From contig NZ_CP006373.1 of assembly GCF_001442755.1 (NCBI RefSeq), forward strand, positions 1-35,461: 35,461 nucleotides of DNA, in the 5' to 3' direction. Both the position numbers and the translations under genes were made by a program. Under the pieces are notes generated by a model. That model searched no databases, had not been told where the DNA came from, and saw only the letters and a program-made list of their open reading frames with translations. Numbering within the stretch: the stretch's first letter is position 1; each line of letters opens with the position of its first letter. Source of the DNA: Aureimonas sp. AU20 (GTDB lineage: Bacteria > Pseudomonadota > Alphaproteobacteria > Rhizobiales > Rhizobiaceae). Of the stretch, positions 15,164-22,759 are shown piece by piece.

Positions 15164-17557
15164 ATGACGGCGCGGGCATTTTCCGGCGCGGAGCAAGACC
15201 CTGGCAAAGTGCTGCCGATGGCAGACCAGATCTCGCATCATGACTGGTCAGGCACGCCACTCGGCTCGCATCGGCGGTGGCCTCAGAGCCTTCACACCAT
15301 TGTCGATATGATGCTGGCCTCGGGCCATGCGATCTGCTTGGCCTGGGGACCGGAGCAAACTTTTCTCTACAACAACGCCTATGCGCCGTTCCTGGGCGCC
15401 CGCCACCCGCAGGCGCTCGGCAGGCCGTTTGCTGAAGTCTGGCCTGATGTCTGGGCCGAGATCGAGCCCCTCGTGACACGCGTCTACGGCGGCGAGACCG
15501 TGACGTTCCAGGCCATGCCACTCATCATGACGCGCAACGGGTATGCCGAGGACACGTGGTGGGACTTTTCCTACTCGCCCATCCGAGACGAGACAGGTGA
15601 GGTCGCAGGACTGTTAAATATCGCCGCAGACGCAACGCCGCGGATCGTGGCGGAACGGGAGCGTGACGCTGCAACTGAGAAGCTGCGGGTCAGCGAAAGT
15701 GTCGCGCGGGCGAACTTCGAACGTGTCCAGTTGGCGCTTGGCGCGGGCGCCATCATCGGCACTTGGTTCTGGGACATCGTGGCCGATCGCTTCACGATCG
15801 ATGAGCCGTTCGCCAGAGCGTTCGGTCTCGATCCGGCATTGGGACGCGAAGGCATCTCGCTCGCGCAGATCGTAGAGACCGTTCATCCCGACGACCAGGT
15901 TGGATTGGCCGATGCGATCAAAAAAGCTGTTGCCCGCGGTGGTCACTATGCGCACCAGTATCGCGTGCGGCGATCGGACGGGAACTACTATTGGTTGGAG
16001 GCGAACGGGCGCGTCGATCGTGCGCCGGATGGAACGCCGAAGATGTTCTCCGGCGTTCTAATTGACATTGCGGAGCGGCTCGCCGCCGAGGACGCCTTGG
16101 CTCGCAGCGAAGCTACTTGGCGAACTGTCTTTGAGACGCTGCGCGAAGGCTTCATCCTCGGCGAGGTGATCAGAGATGCATCTGGCCAGGTCGTCGACTG
16201 GCGCTATGAGGCAGTGAACAACGCATGGCATGATATGCTTGGTATGCCACGAGGCACAGCGGTCGGGCGTACGGTCCGCGACCTCCTTCCCGACATCGAG
16301 GATGAGTGGATCAACGAGTTCGCGCGGGTCGTCGAGACCAGTGAACCTGCTCGCTTTACGCGGCGGGTTGGTACGTTGGACCGCTGGTACGACGGCGTGG
16401 CGCAATCGATCGGCGATGATCGCTTTACGGTAATCTTCGTGGATGTCACGGACCGCATCAAGCGGGAGCGCCGCCAAGCAACGCTTTTGACGCTGGCGGA
16501 CGAACTGCGCGGTCGATCGGACCTCCAGACCATCGTGACGGCGGCGGCACGTTGCCTCGCCGATGGACTGGAGGTTGATCGCGTGGGCTCAGGCACTGTG
16601 AACCTTCGCCAGGATACGATCGACGTCCAGTCCGACTGGTGCGAGCAAGGCGTGCCGAGCGTCGTCGGTCGGCATGCATTCTCGTCCTATGGATCGTACC
16701 TCGCCGACCTCAGACGCGGTGACATCGTCGCGGTCGACGATATTTACGAGGACGCACGAACAAGTGGCCGGCAAAGGGAATTTGACGCGATCCAGACCCG
16801 ATCGTTCCTCGACCTGCCCATCAGCTTCGACGGCCGCCTCTATGCCGTGGTCTTCGCGCATTCTCGCACGCTTCATCCCTGGACCGACGGCGAGCGGCAG
16901 TTTGTTGAGCAGGTAAGCGATCGAGTTCGTGTGGCGTTGGCTCGTCAGCGAATGGAGGACGCCCAGCGGGTCCTGACGCAGGAGATGTCGCACCGCATGA
17001 AGAACACGCTCGCCATGGTGCAGGCGATCGCGACGCAGACACTTCGGCAGGCCCACACGATGGACGAGGCCCGCGAGGCTATCTCCAGCCGGCTGTCGGC
17101 GCTGGCACGGGCGCAGGACATCTTGACGCGCACGAACTTTACCGAGGCCGACGTGCGCGAGGTCGTGGAGGCGGCGATCGCACCGCATCGGCTGGCGGGC
17201 GAGCGCGTCGCCATGTCAGGCCCAAGGGCGGACCTGTCGGCGCAACAGGCGCTCGGCCTGAGCCTCGCCATCCACGAGTTGGCGACGAATGCCGCGAAGT
17301 ACGGGGCTTTATCGAACGAGACGGGCCGCGTCGACATGACCTGGGGCATGGCTGACGGCGCGTTCAAATTTCATTGGATCGAAACCGGGGGGCCCCTTGT
17401 TATCGTTCCGAAACGGCGCGGGTTCGGCTCCAAGCTGATTGAACGCATTGTTGCCTCTTACTTCGACGGCGAGGGCCATATTGAGTTTGATCCAGCCGGT
17501 ATCTGTTTCACGTTGACCGGATCGCTCGTGCAGCCCGTAAACGCTCTCAAGACCTGA
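15164..17557 (+). CDS. PAS/GAF HWE-family sensor histidine kinase (copy 2)
   Basis: About 797 aa, cytoplasmic. It begins with a PAS-like region typical of HWE kinases (HDWSGTPLGSHRRWPQSL, then ICLAWGPEQTFLYNNAY), followed by a PAS domain nearly the same as the first one of copy 1 (GTWFWD…ADRFTIDE, FGLDPALGREGI), a third PAS domain (WRTVFETLREGFILGEV), a GAF domain, and the kinase core. His610 lies in EMSHRMKNTLAMVQAIA, the N-box is HELATNAAKYGALSN, and Trp738 in HWIETGGP gives the WxE motif. I prefer the ATG at 15164, which leaves about 25 residues before the first PAS block as in relatives; ATGs at 15113 and 15218 are alternatives. It is 10 bp from its response regulator. Confidence 0.87.
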   Translation: MTARAFSGAEQDPGKVLPMADQISHHDWSGTPLGSHRRWPQSLHTIVDMMLASGHAICLAWGPEQTFLYNNAYAPFLGARHPQALGRPFAEVWPDVWAEIEPLVTRVYGGETVTFQAMPLIMTRNGYAEDTWWDFSYSPIRDETGEVAGLLNIAADATPRIVAERERDAATEKLRVSESVARANFERVQLALGAGAIIGTWFWDIVADRFTIDEPFARAFGLDPALGREGISLAQIVETVHPDDQVGLADAIKKAVARGGHYAHQYRVRRSDGNYYWLEANGRVDRAPDGTPKMFSGVLIDIAERLAAEDALARSEATWRTVFETLREGFILGEVIRDASGQVVDWRYEAVNNAWHDMLGMPRGTAVGRTVRDLLPDIEDEWINEFARVVETSEPARFTRRVGTLDRWYDGVAQSIGDDRFTVIFVDVTDRIKRERRQATLLTLADELRGRSDLQTIVTAAARCLADGLEVDRVGSGTVNLRQDTIDVQSDWCEQGVPSVVGRHAFSSYGSYLADLRRGDIVAVDDIYEDARTSGRQREFDAIQTRSFLDLPISFDGRLYAVVFAHSRTLHPWTDGERQFVEQVSDRVRVALARQRMEDAQRVLTQEMSHRMKNTLAMVQAIATQTLRQAHTMDEAREAISSRLSALARAQDILTRTNFTEADVREVVEAAIAPHRLAGERVAMSGPRADLSAQQALGLSLAIHELATNAAKYGALSNETGRVDMTWGMADGAFKFHWIETGGPLVIVPKRRGFGSKLIERIVASYFDGEGHIEFDPAGICFTLTGSLVQPVNALKT

Positions 17558-17567
17558 CCGCGCATCA

Positions 17568-17957
17568 ATGACCCAATCCTTAGATCCCGCCCGATACGCC
17601 GTTCTGATCGTGGAAGACGATGCTCTTGTGCGAGCCGAAGCGGTGGACCTGTGCGAGGAAGCAGGCTTTACGGCCTACGAGGCGCGTAACGCCGATCAAG
17701 CCATCCGCCTGCTGGAGCGCCATTCCGACATCCGTGTCCTGTTTACCGACGTAGAGATGCCCGGAACGATGGACGGTCTGAAGCTCGCGAGAGGCGTACG
17801 CGACCGTTGGCCACCGGTGGCGATTATCATGACGTCCGGACGCATCAAGGTAGAAGCATCAGACATGCCCGAGAACGGCCTGTTCTTCGCCAAACCGTAT
17901 CCGCCAAAGGGCATCATCAAGGCGTTGAACGAGATCGCGACTCAGCTTCACACCTGA
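17568..17957 (+). CDS. Single-domain response regulator (copy 2)
   Basis: 129 aa, one receiver domain only, with acidic residues in LIVEDDALV, phospho-acceptor Asp61 (LFTDVEMPG) and Lys109 (FFAKPY). It resembles the regulator at 14496 throughout (EMPGTMDGLKLAR versus DMPGEMDGLELAR), as expected if the kinase-regulator pair was duplicated. It lies 10 bp after its kinase in an apparent operon. There is no output domain. Confidence 0.9.
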   Translation: MTQSLDPARYAVLIVEDDALVRAEAVDLCEEAGFTAYEARNADQAIRLLERHSDIRVLFTDVEMPGTMDGLKLARGVRDRWPPVAIIMTSGRIKVEASDMPENGLFFAKPYPPKGIIKALNEIATQLHT

Positions 17958-18416
17958 TTCTCGTGAGCCGTGCTTTCATCGCGCGACAGAACGTTGCGTC
18001 GTGCTGTCCTTATCCTTAGTCTCACCCTCGATCTCCCGTGAGGCAGCTGCCCAAAACTCGTGCTCGCGTCCCCAAGGGCTGCCGGCTTCTTCCCACAGCT
18101 CTTAGGCGCGTTGCCGCACTCTGGCGTCGAAATCCCTGTCGTCCATTCTTCCACCCTTTCGAGCGCATGCCGTATTACACAGACGAAAGCTCACAGCGGT
18201 TCCAAACGCTCCATAATAGCAAAGTGGACAGGTCCTGGGACTTGATACGACCGCTTGCAGATACAAGGTTTTCAGCTCCTGAATGACCTTGATGGGTCAA
18301 AACCTGCCGGGTTGCAGACCGGCGGCGACACCTTGGCGATGCTCCTGCCAGCTTGTCAAAATCCGAAACCACCATTTCGGATTTTTCACCTCATCACGAC
18401 TTCGTCCACTTCTCGC
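17958..18416. other. Intergenic region with one hairpin, no gene seen
   Basis: About 460 bp between the second response regulator and the convergent recombinase gene. Open frames here are short and show no family resemblance or good ribosome sites. The only clear structure is the hairpin at 18358-18386. It may be a scar of insertion at the boundary of the mobile Dnd segment. Confidence 0.4.
18358..18386 (+). terminator. Possible bidirectional terminator between convergent genes
   Basis: AAAATCCGAAA (18358-18368), a 6-nt loop, and the exact complement TTTCGGATTTT with one more T (18375-18386). The 11-bp stem with flanking A- and T-runs can work on both strands, and it lies between the converging response-regulator and recombinase genes. 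The stem is AT-rich at its base, so strength is uncertain. Confidence 0.55.
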
Positions 18417-19070
18417 CTACCTGATCACCGAATATACAGGCTCGACCTCGGTCGTAAGCGAGGGCTTAGCTCGCTTCGCAATTTTCGCGACCGTCGCACG
18501 CGAACACCCGAAGACCTGCTGAACCGTGGTCCATGACGAGCCGCCCTTGAGCATGGCGGCGATGCCGGCGTTGCGCCTGGTGTCTTCTGGGCGCCCCTTG
18601 TAGGCCCCCGCAGCCTTGGCCCGCTCCTGGCCCTGCGTCTGGCGACGGCGCCGATCTTCGTAGTCCTTACGGGCGACCGCCGCGAGGACGTCGAGCATCA
18701 TGCCGTTGACCGCCGCGAACATGCGTCCGGTGAATTCATCAGTGGGCGTGGCCAGCATCCAGGAGGTTGGCAGATCGAGCGCGACGACGCGGACCTGACG
18801 CGTGGCCAATTCAGCGCGCAGCAGTTCCCAATCGGCAGAGGTCAAGCGGGAGAGACGGTCCACCTGCTCGATCAGGAGAACGTCGCCGGGATGGCTGTCG
18901 GCGAGAAGGCGAAACAGTTCGGGACGGGCGAGCTTGGCGCCGCTCTCGTTCTCGACATAGTAAGCCGCGACGCGCAGGCCTCGCTCTTCGGCGAAGGCGC
19001 GCAGCTGATCCCTAGCCCGGTTCGCATTCTGATCGTCGGTGGATGCTCGGAGATAGGCACGGACGAACAC
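18417..19070 (-). CDS. Serine recombinase (resolvase/invertase family)
   Basis: 217 aa. The N-terminus VRAYLRASTDDQNANRARDQ carries the catalytic serine (Ser10) and the YxRxS pattern of resolvases. LLIEQVDRLSRLTSADWELL is the conserved DRLxR block, and the C-terminus (RRNAGIAAMLKGGSSWTTVQ, then CSRATVAKIAK) is a Hin-like helix-turn-helix. The start is a GTG with AGG about 8 nt upstream; an earlier ATG in frame is cut off by a stop. It probably resolves cointegrates or plasmid multimers at sites in the palindrome-rich DNA just upstream. It borders the AT-rich side of the Dnd island, so it could also have served in its acquisition. Confidence 0.9.
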   Translation of the reverse strand: MFVRAYLRASTDDQNANRARDQLRAFAEERGLRVAAYYVENESGAKLARPELFRLLADSHPGDVLLIEQVDRLSRLTSADWELLRAELATRQVRVVALDLPTSWMLATPTDEFTGRMFAAVNGMMLDVLAAVARKDYEDRRRRQTQGQERAKAAGAYKGRPEDTRRNAGIAAMLKGGSSWTTVQQVFGCSRATVAKIAKRAKPSLTTEVEPVYSVIR

Positions 19071-19103
19071 GAGAACCTGCTATGGTCTGTTTTGCATAGT
19101 ACA

Positions 19104-19190
19104 CACCATGGTGGTCCAGTTTGGTTTGGTCAAACCGGTTTCTGAACCACCTCAAGCAATGGTTCATTTTAGGCATGCCCAAAATAAACC
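19104..19190. repeat. Cluster of short palindromes between recombinase and dndB
   Basis: Three clean elements lie close together: CACCATGGTG (19104-19113), GGTTTG-GT-CAAACC (19123-19136) and AAACCGGTTT (19132-19141). A fourth, quasi-palindromic stretch at 19161-19190 is centred on GGCATGCC with TTTT/AAAA and GGTT/AACC flanks. The first three lie in the recombinase promoter zone, where res sites are usually found. The last, just after the dndB stop, could instead end dndB transcription. Confidence 0.45.
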
Positions 19191-19198
19191 ACGTACCC

Positions 19199-20467
19199 TT
19201 ACGCCGCTTGAATTGCTGATTCAATAGACTGCCGAATGGCACTTCGCCCCGACCCTGACGCATTTCGATAAAAGTCCGTCGAAAAGTCTATCTCTCCAGC
19301 TTTCATAAGTCTTTTCTCAAAGTAGTCTATATCTATTACTTTTCCCTCAAACGCTTCGATCGATAGCTTTCGTAGTATATCAAGAAGAGCTTGAACTCCT
19401 ACAGTTTTTGTAATGAAAGAAGTTGGAGTTGCCTTTTTCCAAAACACTTTTTCGCAGGCGGCAAGGTAGTTTTTTACGATTTCATAGATAACTGCATCAA
19501 GGCCTTTCACATAAGCCAATCTCAAAGGCGACCGATCAGTCCTAGATTTTTTATCTAGAAATATCTCTCTTGTCTTTTGCTCAGGAGTGATAAGTTCATT
19601 TGAATCTGATTTTGGGTTACTGGATATAAGCCGAAGTATTCCCTCGACAATTACAGCCGTAGAGACTCTCCAGACACGCGAGTCAAAAATGCTATATAAC
19701 TGGTCATCTTTTCGAGGGGAAATGACAATCTTCTGATAAAGTGGAGAAGCGGGATCCGCCGCCAGCCGTCGCGTCAAATATACAGCTAATTTATCTGGCG
19801 CCCATTCCGGAGCTTCTTCTTTTTCTACATTATATCCAAACAGTTCATAGGTAAGACTTTTGTTTACTTTTCTCTGATTCGAATTAATTGTCGCAAAAAG
19901 CTGTGCCTGTAAAGGTTTGGCCAAATCCATGTAAATCGAACAGGAAATTGCCATATTTAGCCTGCTAGCGACACGCGCATATGAAAATCCCCACAAGCGA
20001 TGCTGACCATCAATGATAGATGCGAGCTTTGCGCCTGTTGGAATCGTTAGCGTTGTGTTTCCGGTTTCATCACTATTCACCGTCCATCTACGATTTATAG
20101 GGTTTGTGACTTCAGCTTTTTTGATTTCATCATCATTAGCTCCGGGAAGGGATGCCATATGTGCATTCAGCACTGCCTCTTCTTCCACAAGTCCGTCTTC
20201 TGCACGCATGTTTGCTGCAATGATGATTGAATTTGGAAAAGCAGAGTCATCCCGATCGATGTATGCGCCAATTTCTTGAAATCTCTTTATTTGAGGCTCT
20301 CTCTGAGTCCCTCGTAATCTATAGGGAATTTCAGCGTTTCCTGTTGCCTCAGCTGTCAACAAGTCGCTATACCCAACTTCAAGAAGCAGTCTAGCTGGAA
20401 GACTTACAATATAAAAAGATCCCATTGGTTGTTCAATAAGTATTGCACTTGCTTTAAATGGAAACAT
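19199..20467 (-). CDS. dndB: DndB-like DGQHR-domain protein of the phosphorothioation island
   Basis: 422 aa. The motif SIIDGQHRLWGF (DGQHR at residues 153-157) defines the DGQHR/DndB family, and FATINSNQRKVNKSLTYELF is the second conserved block. DndB proteins are non-essential members of DNA phosphorothioate (Dnd) systems and are reported to repress dnd transcription or modulate modification. It lies on the strand opposite to dndC-dndD, with the divergent promoter region in between, after a membrane protein gene 11 bp upstream. Its DNA is clearly more AT-rich than dndC-dndE, suggesting another origin. DGQHR proteins also occur in other defence islands, so the name DndB depends on context. 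Confidence 0.8.
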   Translation of the reverse strand: MFPFKASAILIEQPMGSFYIVSLPARLLLEVGYSDLLTAEATGNAEIPYRLRGTQREPQIKRFQEIGAYIDRDDSAFPNSIIIAANMRAEDGLVEEEAVLNAHMASLPGANDDEIKKAEVTNPINRRWTVNSDETGNTTLTIPTGAKLASIIDGQHRLWGFSYARVASRLNMAISCSIYMDLAKPLQAQLFATINSNQRKVNKSLTYELFGYNVEKEEAPEWAPDKLAVYLTRRLAADPASPLYQKIVISPRKDDQLYSIFDSRVWRVSTAVIVEGILRLISSNPKSDSNELITPEQKTREIFLDKKSRTDRSPLRLAYVKGLDAVIYEIVKNYLAACEKVFWKKATPTSFITKTVGVQALLDILRKLSIEAFEGKVIDIDYFEKRLMKAGEIDFSTDFYRNASGSGRSAIRQSIESAIQAA

Positions 20468-20478
20468 GGAATCAGGAC

Positions 20479-21036
20479 CTAATACTTGAAATCTGAGAGT
20501 GCGTCTTCGCCGCTCAACGTTGCAACTGCATCTACGCCCCCGGATGAATCTTCAGGCGCCGACGGCGTATCATCCCTCAGAGCGGGATCATCCGCATTTA
20601 CAATCCAGCAACAACATAAGGCCAGTATACTTGTTACCGATGCAACAAATATTGCAACAGGATCGCTGATATTTTTTGAGGATATGAGCACTAAGCTCAC
20701 CGCTATAAATGGAAACGGTAATATATTACATAACGCACGGATGCTTTTATGAGCAGTATCCGACAACGCCAGCTGAAGACAAACTGATCCTAATATCGCT
20801 GGAAAATATGCAACGATTGCCGATCTTAAAGGGGTCAGACCGTTTTCTATTGGCGGATTTCCAAAAAGATAAAAGCCTAGCTCGATCCATACACTTACAG
20901 CTGCAAAAAGTATAAAGTTCCCTACGAAATGGAACGCATAGGTGGGGTGCTTCCTTGGTGCTGACCAACGACGCCGTATATCAGCAAAGAGGCGTTCGTA
21001 ACCATCATAGTCGTCGTTAGTAGATGCCGCATTCAT
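20479..21036 (-). CDS. Predicted four-helix membrane protein, co-transcribed with dndB
   Basis: 185 aa, no recognised family. A charged cytoplasmic N-terminus (YERLFADIRRRWSAPRKHPT) is followed by about four hydrophobic segments: FVGNFILFAAVSVWIELGFY, IVAYFPAILGSVCLQLAL, ILPFPFIAVSLVLI and VAIFVASVTSILALCCCWIV. An acidic, Ser/Asp-rich tail (DDPALRDDTPSAPEDSSGG) follows. It starts the minus-strand unit, with dndB 11 bp after its stop. The DNA is AT-rich like dndB. Membrane proteins in defence islands sometimes act as abortive effectors, but there is nothing specific to show that here. Confidence 0.6.
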   Translation of the reverse strand: MNAASTNDDYDGYERLFADIRRRWSAPRKHPTYAFHFVGNFILFAAVSVWIELGFYLFGNPPIENGLTPLRSAIVAYFPAILGSVCLQLALSDTAHKSIRALCNILPFPFIAVSLVLISSKNISDPVAIFVASVTSILALCCCWIVNADDPALRDDTPSAPEDSSGGVDAVATLSGEDALSDFKY

Positions 21037-21137
21037 TCGTTATCGGATCCAGAAGCGATGTTTCATGCTGATATCGCGTTGTCGGACTCATGTTCGTCAA
21101 GGGCAATTACGTTCACAGGTTGATTAATGAAGTTTTC

Positions 21138-21155
21138 TGATGCAGTGTGATGCAG
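21138..21155 (+). promoter_or_regulatory. Direct repeat, likely operator of the dnd operon
   Basis: TGATGCAG occurs at 21138-21145 and again at 21148-21155, ten base pairs (one helical turn) apart, and ends 19 bp before the RHH gene start. Ribbon-helix-helix repressors commonly bind tandem half-sites of this spacing, so autoregulation by the adjacent RHH protein is likely. The repeats lie in the divergent dndB/dndC promoter region. Confidence 0.5.
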
Positions 21156-21174
21156 AAAATGGGCTGTGGGCATC

Positions 21175-21384
21175 ATGGGTCGACCGAAAAAGCGGGAGCA
21201 ATCCGTCAGACTATCAGTTAGCCTTGATCCAACAGATCACGCTATAATCTGTCGTATGGCGGACGAAATGAACATATCGGCCGCATGGTTCGTTCGCCGT
21301 GCTATTTCAGAGTTTGTCAGTCGCCAAAATCAAAGTGCACAGACTGAACTTCCACTTGTGAGCATTGCGAAAAGAACGATCTGA
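21175..21384 (+). CDS. Small ribbon-helix-helix (CopG/Arc-like) regulator of the dnd operon
   Basis: 69 aa from an ATG at 21175; a GTG nine bases earlier is possible. MGRPKKREQSVRLSVSLDP gives the basic arm and beta-strand, then ICRMADEMNISAAWFVRRAI forms the two helices of an RHH fold. Its stop codon touches the dndC ATG with no gap, so both are in one operon. Small RHH proteins often repress their own operon, and a one-turn direct repeat sits just upstream. DNA-binding target and regulatory role are inferred. Confidence 0.75.
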   Translation: MGRPKKREQSVRLSVSLDPTDHAIICRMADEMNISAAWFVRRAISEFVSRQNQSAQTELPLVSIAKRTI

Positions 21385-22524
21385 ATGTTCCAATCTTTGT
21401 CATCGTCTTATCAGATACCGTCGATTGAAGAGACTTGGAGTTCGATTGTTTCTTCAATTCGTACTGAGTATCTATCGGAGTCGCAGTCCTATCCGTGGAT
21501 CATTGGCTTCTCTGGGGGGAAAGACAGCACCGTCGTCACGCACGCGGTGTTCGAGGCTCTTCTTCAGATCTCGCCATCCCGGCGGACGCGTCCGGTCCAT
21601 CTCGTCTCGAACGATACGATGGTCGAGTCTCCTCTCGTCATCGCGCATCTGGATGTGGTCACCCAACGGATCGCAGAAGCGGCTGATGGGCTGGGACTGC
21701 CCATCACTGTCGCGCGGACGAAGCCAGATCCCGATAAGACGTTCTGGGTGCTGCTCATCGGCAAAGGCTACCCAAGCCCCAACATGACAATGCGCTGGTG
21801 CACGGATCGGCTGAAAATTCAGCCGACAAGCGGCTACATCAAAGGCCAAGTTTCAGAGTCAGGCGCGGCGATCGTTCTGCTTGGGGTGCGCCGCGACGAG
21901 AGCCAATCGCGTCAGAAATCAATCGATCGCTGGCGGAATGCTCGCGGTAGCAATCTCTCTCCGCATGAGCGCCTACCGGGCGCCCTCATCTACCGGCCGA
22001 TCGTCGATCTCGCGGTTGAGGACGTTTGGGAGATCCTTGGGACCTGCCATGCTCCCTGGGGCGGTGATCACACGGCCCTCATCAAGCTTTATCGTGACGC
22101 CGAAGGCGGCGAATGCCCTGTGGTGCTGAGCGTTGACGAGGCGCCTGGCTGCGGGACCGCGAACAGCCGTTTCGGCTGCTGGACCTGCACGGTGGTCGAA
22201 AAGGACAAGAGCCTGCAAGGGTTCGTGGATGCGGGCCAACACCATTACGTGCCCCTGCTTGGCTTCCGTGACTGGCTGCGTTCGATCCGAAACAAGCCAG
22301 AGATGCGTCAGATCGTTCGCCGGAACGGCAAGGTGTCGTTCAGTCCGGACGGAAAACACATTCCAGGCCCGTTCACGATCCAGGCCCGGCGCGAAATCCT
22401 GGCACGCCTCCTCGACGTGCAAAGCCAATTTGGCGCTCCCCTCATCAGCGACGATGAGGTTCATCGCATTCATCAGCATTGGTCTGAAGAACTCCAAACC
22501 CAAGGTGCGCTAGCGAATGTCTGA
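21385..22524 (+). CDS. dndC: DndC: PAPS reductase-like sulfurtransferase for DNA phosphorothioation
   Basis: 379 aa. The PP-loop SGGKDST (residues 43-49) binds ATP as in PAPS reductases and tRNA thiolases. Conserved cysteines follow: Cys139 in MRWCTDRLKIQP and the cluster Cys256-x8-Cys265-x2-Cys268 (GCGTANSRFGCWTC), which fits the iron-sulfur cluster of DndC proteins. LGVRRDESQSR is a further family block. DndC activates the DNA backbone phosphate and inserts sulfur with the DndD-DndE complex. It starts immediately after the RHH gene stop and overlaps the next gene by 8 bp. The sulfur would normally come from cysteine desulfurase DndA/IscS, which is absent from this window. Confidence 0.93.
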   Translation: MFQSLSSSYQIPSIEETWSSIVSSIRTEYLSESQSYPWIIGFSGGKDSTVVTHAVFEALLQISPSRRTRPVHLVSNDTMVESPLVIAHLDVVTQRIAEAADGLGLPITVARTKPDPDKTFWVLLIGKGYPSPNMTMRWCTDRLKIQPTSGYIKGQVSESGAAIVLLGVRRDESQSRQKSIDRWRNARGSNLSPHERLPGALIYRPIVDLAVEDVWEILGTCHAPWGGDHTALIKLYRDAEGGECPVVLSVDEAPGCGTANSRFGCWTCTVVEKDKSLQGFVDAGQHHYVPLLGFRDWLRSIRNKPEMRQIVRRNGKVSFSPDGKHIPGPFTIQARREILARLLDVQSQFGAPLISDDEVHRIHQHWSEELQTQGALANV

Positions 22525-22732
22525 CGCCACGCTCGAAGAGATTAATCTCAGTGACCTGCCGCTATGGGCGGATGAAGAGGCCACTGCGATCCTGGAAGGG
22601 ATTGCAGCCGAGCACGGCGTCCCTGTGGACGTTCTGACTGAGCTGGTTGGATTGCAACGCGCGAGACAGCACCAAGAGCGTGCTGCCGGCATCAATCAAC
22701 GGATCGAGGAGATCCTGGGGCGAATGGACTGA
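22517..22732 (+). CDS. Small Dnd-associated protein between dndC and dndD
   Basis: 71 aa, overlapping the end of dndC by 8 bp, so it is translated from the same message. Acidic N-terminus (ATLEEINLSDLPLWADEEA), then a helical region with GIAAEHGVPVDVLTELVGLQ and RQHQERAAGINQRIEEILGR. The latter looks like a short coiled coil, which suggests docking onto DndD or DndE. Small proteins in this position are seen in other Dnd clusters and are described only as modification-associated. I know of no established function. It has no DndE-like sequence. Confidence 0.7.
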   Translation: MSDATLEEINLSDLPLWADEEATAILEGIAAEHGVPVDVLTELVGLQRARQHQERAAGINQRIEEILGRMD

Positions 22733-22759
22733 TGAGATCGCATCAAACGGGAGGCGTCG

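Noticed and set aside
18038..18286. 82-codon frame in the gap after the second response regulator
   Set aside because: No ribosome site and no family features; overlapping frames are equally open.
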